Source: Alphaproteobacteria bacterium
GTDB lineage: Bacteria; Pseudomonadota; Alphaproteobacteria; SHVW01
Length of the DNA: 34,719 nucleotides
Assembly: GCA_016869645.1 (NCBI GenBank)
Contig: VGDO01000043.1
Coordinates: forward strand, 1-34,719
Reading direction: 5' to 3'
The position numbers and the translations under genes were made by a program. Shown here piece by piece: positions 32,509 through 34,719 of this stretch. The first letter of the stretch is position 1. The number at the start of each line of letters is the position of its first letter. The notes beneath the pieces were generated by a model. That model was given only the letters and a program-made list of their open reading frames with translations. It did not search any database and was not told the origin of the DNA.

Positions 32509-32802
32509 GGCGGATCACCTCGCCCAGTTGCGGCGGCTGCGGCAACGACATTACCCGCGGCCCCCCGATCGGTGAAAGGGACCCTCCGGTTCCTGCTTTG
32601 TTTCGCAAATTCCGTAATCACCGGCGTTCGGACCATGTTGCATGGCAAATAATCAGCCGATGCACTGCGTCCAAATGGGCACAGGCCGGCCAAAACTGTT
32701 GCATTTCTGCCGGGTGGCCTTGACAAGTCGTTCAGGCTGCTGGATTTTTCGCTTATGGTTCCGCTCGGAACCGCGGGGAAATTTGCTGACAAGGATACCG
32801 TC
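32509..32802. other. Divergent intergenic region, GT41 gene / ompA-like gene
   Basis: About 294 bp between divergent starts. It contains the porin promoter described separately; no leftward promoter could be called with confidence and no small gene is supported. Confidence 0.4.
32720..32748 (+). promoter_or_regulatory. Probable promoter of the ompA-like gene
   Basis: A perfect TTGACA (32720-32725) lies 17 bp before GATTTT (32743-32748), a loose -10 box of the kind accepted by alphaproteobacterial housekeeping sigma. The predicted start leaves a leader of about 45-50 bases before the ATG at 32803. Pattern evidence only. Confidence 0.5.
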
Positions 32803-33924
32803 ATGAAGAGATCAGCGGCCGCCCTGGCCATGCTCGTGGCCGTGGGTTCGGCGTCAGTGGCGCTTGCCCAATCGCCCACCACTGGCTGGTACACCGGCAT
32901 CAAGGCCGGCTTGAACGATACGCGCAACGCCGACCTTCGAGGTACCGGCGGATCAACCCTCAGCGCCACCAACAACTACGATCTCGGTTGGGGCCTGACC
33001 GGCAGCGCCGGATACGACTGGGGCGCCTGGCGCACCGAGCTCGAGATCGGCTACCGGCGCAACATTCTCGACACGATGAATGTCCGTAACGACAACGGCA
33101 TTCCCGCGGCCGCCGGCCAAGCCGCGCAATCGGGCACGTCGCCGAGCGCCGGGGGCGATGCCTCCTCGCTCGCCGTCATGGCGAACCTGCTCTACGACTT
33201 CAACACGGGCACGGCGTGGGAGCCCTATCTCGGCGTCGGCCTCGGCACCGCGCAGGTGCAGTACAACACCGTGCGCGGCGGCGGCGTGGGCTACGTCGAC
33301 GACACGGACTGGAAGCTTGCCTACCAGCTGATCGCCGGTCTTGCCTATTGGTTCGACCCCAACTGGGCGATCACTGCCGACTATCGCTTCTTCGGCACGA
33401 CCGATCCGAGATTCAGCGATCGTCGCGGTCAGTCGTTCGAGAGCGAGTATCAGAGCCACAGCGTGCTGGTTGGCCTGACCTATCGCTTCGGAGCGCCGCC
33501 ACCCCCACCCCCGGCGCCGGCGCCGGCCGCGGCACCCGCGCCTCCGCCACCGCCGCCGCCAGCCGTCGTGCCGCCGCGGCCGCCCGCGGTCGCCGCGCCG
33601 AAGCAGTTCATCGTCTTCTTCGATTTCGACAAGAGCGACATCACGGCGCAGGCGCAGCGCATCATCAACGATGCGGCCACCGAGTGGAAGCGGACCGGCA
33701 CGGCACGCATCGCCTTGACCGGCCATGCCGACCGCGCCGGTACCGAGCGCTACAATCAACGCTTGTCCGAACGTCGCGCCGTCGCGGTCAAGGATGCGCT
33801 GGTTCGGCAGGGCGTGCCGGCATCGGTGATCGCCACGATCGGCCGCGGCGAGAGTCAGCCTCTGGTTCCGACCGCCGACGGCGTGCGCGAACCACAGAAC
33901 CGGCGTGTCGAGATCGTCTTCTAG
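32803..33924 (+). CDS. OmpA-family outer-membrane protein
   Basis: A 373-residue envelope protein. A signal peptide (residues 1-22, ending SVALA before Gln) is followed by an eight-strand beta-barrel of about 200 residues, a linker of about 30 residues consisting of Pro and Ala, and a C-terminal OmpA domain that binds peptidoglycan: VFFDFDKSDIT, LTGHADRAGTERYNQRLSERR and EPQNRRVEIVF. The ATG at 32803 is preceded by AAGGA at 7 bases. A strong terminator follows, so the gene is probably monocistronic and well expressed. It ties the outer membrane to the wall. Confidence 0.92.
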   Translation: MKRSAAALAMLVAVGSASVALAQSPTTGWYTGIKAGLNDTRNADLRGTGGSTLSATNNYDLGWGLTGSAGYDWGAWRTELEIGYRRNILDTMNVRNDNGIPAAAGQAAQSGTSPSAGGDASSLAVMANLLYDFNTGTAWEPYLGVGLGTAQVQYNTVRGGGVGYVDDTDWKLAYQLIAGLAYWFDPNWAITADYRFFGTTDPRFSDRRGQSFESEYQSHSVLVGLTYRFGAPPPPPPAPAPAAAPAPPPPPPPAVVPPRPPAVAAPKQFIVFFDFDKSDITAQAQRIINDAATEWKRTGTARIALTGHADRAGTERYNQRLSERRAVAVKDALVRQGVPASVIATIGRGESQPLVPTADGVREPQNRRVEIVF

Positions 33925-33957
33925 TCGGACGCTCTCTCCCCCGGGTTAGTCACGGGA

Positions 33958-33994
33958 GGGCCGCTCCGGGCAACCGGAGCGGCCCTTTCGTTTT
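33958..33994 (+). terminator. Intrinsic terminator after the ompA-like gene
   Basis: A perfect 12-bp stem GGGCCGCTCCGG / CCGGAGCGGCCC with a GCAA loop is followed by TTTCGTTTT. It begins 34 bp after the stop codon. Confidence 0.92.
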
Positions 33995-34059
33995 CCCCGT
34001 CGCCGATCGAAGTCCAGAGCGGGCCATCGGCTTTTTGAAGCGGAGGGCATTCCCTCCCG

Positions 34060-34608
34060 AGCTCCGCCGGCATTCTCCGCTACAAGCCGGAAGAGACGGT
34101 CGGCCGTTCAGCTGTCGAATTCATCCATCCTGACGATCTGGCCAACACGCGCCAGGAGATGCGCAAGGCGCGCCGCGACCGCCTGATGCGCCATATCGAA
34201 TGTCCATACGTTCACCGCAACGGGCACGCGGTCACGCTGGCGTGGATGGGTGTGTGGTCGGAGGCGGAGCAGCGCCATTTCTACATCGGCCGCGACGCGA
34301 CCGAGCTCAAGACCATCGAGGCACAGAAAGGATGGAGGCAATCGGCCAGCTGTCAGGCGGCATAGCGCACGACTTCAACGACATGCTCGGCGCCATCATC
34401 GGCAATCTCGAGCTCGCCGCGACGAGACGCGCGACATCGCGAATCCACAAGTTCATTCAATCGGCGACCGGCGTGGCACAGCGTGGCGCCGAGCTGGCGC
34501 AGCGCCTGCTGGCCTTCGCGCGCCGCCAGATACTGATGCCCAAAGCGGTCGACATGACGGCTACGGTCGACGGCATGGTGCCGCTTCTTCGTGGCACCCG
34601 GTCGCCCC
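34060..34608 (+). pseudogene. PAS-histidine kinase relic (truncated, frameshifted)
   Basis: A decayed fragment of a hybrid sensor kinase. From about 34060 a PAS domain is readable (YKPEETVGRSAVEFIHPDDL, then VHRNGHAVTLAWMGVWSEAE and FYIGRDATEL) without an in-frame start. Near 34327-34332 the frame shifts by two bases (or loses one), and the kinase part continues in another frame: MEAIGQLSGGIAHDFNDML, carrying the phospho-accepting His box, then RGAELAQRLLAFARRQ. The homology ends near 34600 at LLRGT, before any ATPase domain. The 5' end, frame and 3' end are all damaged, so it is not functional as read. A sequencing indel could explain the shift, but not the missing ends. Confidence 0.75.
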
Positions 34609-34655
34609 CGAATAGCGGCGCGGCGCGCCGTTGTCCTGGCCGTTGCTTCGGCCGG

Positions 34656-34719
34656 CTACTGCTTAGGTTGGGCCGCGGTGCGTTGCTTGGTCGCCGCCTG
34701 CGGCTTCGCATCGCAAGCC
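34656..34719 (-). CDS. C-terminal tail of a leftward gene running off the window (tentative)
   Basis: On the minus strand the last 20 codons before a TAG at 34658 read ACDAKPQAATKQRTAAQPKQ, a Lys/Ala/Gln/Pro-rich tail like those ending many alphaproteobacterial secreted or nucleoid proteins. Too short to identify; chance is not excluded. Confidence 0.3.
   Translation of the reverse strand, partial: ACDAKPQAATKQRTAAQPKQ

Noticed and set aside
1..34719. CRISPR array, prophage, tRNA or rRNA genes
   Set aside because: No regularly spaced repeats, phage structural genes or conserved RNA sequences were seen on reading both strands, though a tRNA scan could not be run.

Overview
The window is GC-rich, densely coded DNA with an alphaproteobacterial look: 4-bp ATGA/GTGA gene overlaps, GTG starts, Dpp- and Ugp-type importers, Phd/VapC, a split cobalt-type nitrile hydratase, an ECF sigma/anti-sigma pair and a proline-linker OmpA porin. 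A soil or plant-associated Rhodospirillales/Hyphomicrobiales-type bacterium fits; the genus cannot be fixed from sequence alone. No rRNA, tRNA or CRISPR array was seen.

Left part, minus strand (1-10,143). Upstream lies a Phd/VapC toxin-antitoxin pair. Below it is a tightly coupled run of nine genes: TTC38-like TPR protein, P1-family peptidase, DppA-type binding protein, SurE phosphatase, DppB, DppC, DppD, DppF and an M24 peptidase related to DddP. Most junctions are 4-bp stop/start overlaps, which suggests one unit for peptide (or peptide-like) uptake and hydrolysis. The M24 gene switches abruptly, in frame, into an internal piece of an IS66 transposase at about 120-130. This is either a rearrangement or an assembly join.

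Middle, minus strand (10,166-16,897). A Ugp-like sugar/glycerol-phosphate importer (ATPase, binding protein, two permeases) ends in an EEP-family phosphodiesterase gene. A three-hairpin palindromic element sits between the binding-protein and permease genes. Upstream is a three-gene nitrile hydratase-like enzyme: beta N-half, beta C-half, then alpha. This order matches the scnBAC arrangement of thiocyanate hydrolase. The alpha subunit has a His-rich N-terminus and the beta C-half a histone-like basic N-terminus.

Right part, plus strand (17,191-27,131). A galE-like epimerase is followed by a glycan cluster: a protein fusing a clan GH-A hydrolase to a membrane GT2 glycosyltransferase, an ABC exporter with an altered signature motif, two paralogous GT-B-like proteins, and a secreted GH-A hydrolase between them. 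This looks like synthesis, trimming and export of an extracellular or periplasmic glycan, and it is the best candidate for an undescribed system here. A convergent LuxR-type regulator with a degenerate receiver domain abuts its end.

Far right (27,755-34,719). An AT-rich promoter island precedes an orphan hypothetical gene. Then come an ECF sigma/anti-sigma operon, a convergent TPR-GT41 (OGT/SPINDLY-like) gene, an OmpA-family porin with a strong terminator, and a decayed PAS-histidine kinase relic.
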